The notes below the pieces were generated by a model that was not told the DNA's origin, searched no databases, and worked only from the letters and a program-made list of their open reading frames with translations. A program made the position numbers and the translations under genes. 43,291 nt of DNA from Balneolaceae bacterium (GTDB lineage Bacteria; Bacteroidota; Rhodothermia; Balneolales; Balneolaceae): contig REDS01000036.1 of NCBI GenBank assembly GCA_007693395.1, forward strand, positions 1-43,291, in the 5' to 3' direction. Of the stretch, positions 43,280 to 43,291 are shown one piece after another; within the stretch, counting starts at the first letter, position 1; the number at the start of each line of letters is the position of its first letter.

Positions 43280-43291
43280 GTTTCTCATAAT

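Noticed and set aside
1-43291. CRISPR arrays, tRNA or rRNA genes, insertion sequences, integrases
   Set aside because: No regularly spaced direct repeats, no cloverleaf-like stretches noticed, and no transposase or integrase motifs in any frame.

Overview
The window looks like the chromosome of a Bacteroidota-type bacterium, most likely a Balneolota/Balneolales relative. This is inferred from gene content and from weak or absent Shine-Dalgarno sequences with A-rich leaders before many starts. It has not been tested by any database search. The first ~20 kb is a surface-polysaccharide locus. The rest is stable core genome: DNA repair, an ABC transporter, redox, translation and pyruvate dehydrogenase genes.

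Region 1 (1-6.9 kb) holds a ParB/sulfiredoxin-fold-like protein (minus), two overlapping ATP-grasp genes (a sugar-transferase-associated ATP-grasp and a TupA-like ATP-grasp), a third ATP-grasp gene on the minus strand broken by one in-frame TAA, a GT2 glycosyltransferase broken by a frameshift at a T6 tract, and a GNT-I-like glycosyltransferase. Region 2 (7.0-10.8 kb) holds two tandem, overlapping Wzi-family outer-membrane capsule-assembly proteins, the second with an extra N-terminal domain. Region 3 (10.8-20.3 kb) holds three GT4 enzymes, a PAPS-type sulfotransferase, three GT2 enzymes, a GT61 enzyme (minus) and a fucosyltransferase-like protein. Much of this stretch is visibly more AT-rich than the core genes. 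Together these predict a fucosylated and/or sulfated surface glycan that may carry amino-acid or peptide substituents joined by ATP-grasp ligases, anchored through Wzi-like proteins. No flippase, polymerase, exporter or nucleotide-sugar synthesis gene is visible, so the locus probably continues to the left.

Region 4 (20.4-28.9 kb) is a compact recC-recB-recD operon whose genes overlap by 4 nt. Region 5 (29.1-31.9 kb) is an unassigned ABC permease plus ATPase and a plant/cyanobacterial-type ferredoxin-NADP reductase. Region 6 (31.9-36.6 kb, minus) is a DUF502 / class V PLP enzyme / YihY operon and a 620-residue membrane-anchored protein I do not recognise. Region 7 (36.8-43.3 kb) is alaS followed by the pyruvate dehydrogenase genes E1-alpha, E1-beta and E2, closed by a clear intrinsic terminator. 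A nested inverted repeat lies between the E1-beta and E2 genes.

No tRNA, rRNA, CRISPR array, insertion sequence or integrase was seen. The most interesting leads are the ParB-like plus ATP-grasp module, the two neighbouring broken genes, the double Wzi arrangement, the 620-residue unknown protein and the E1-beta/E2 intergenic inverted repeat.
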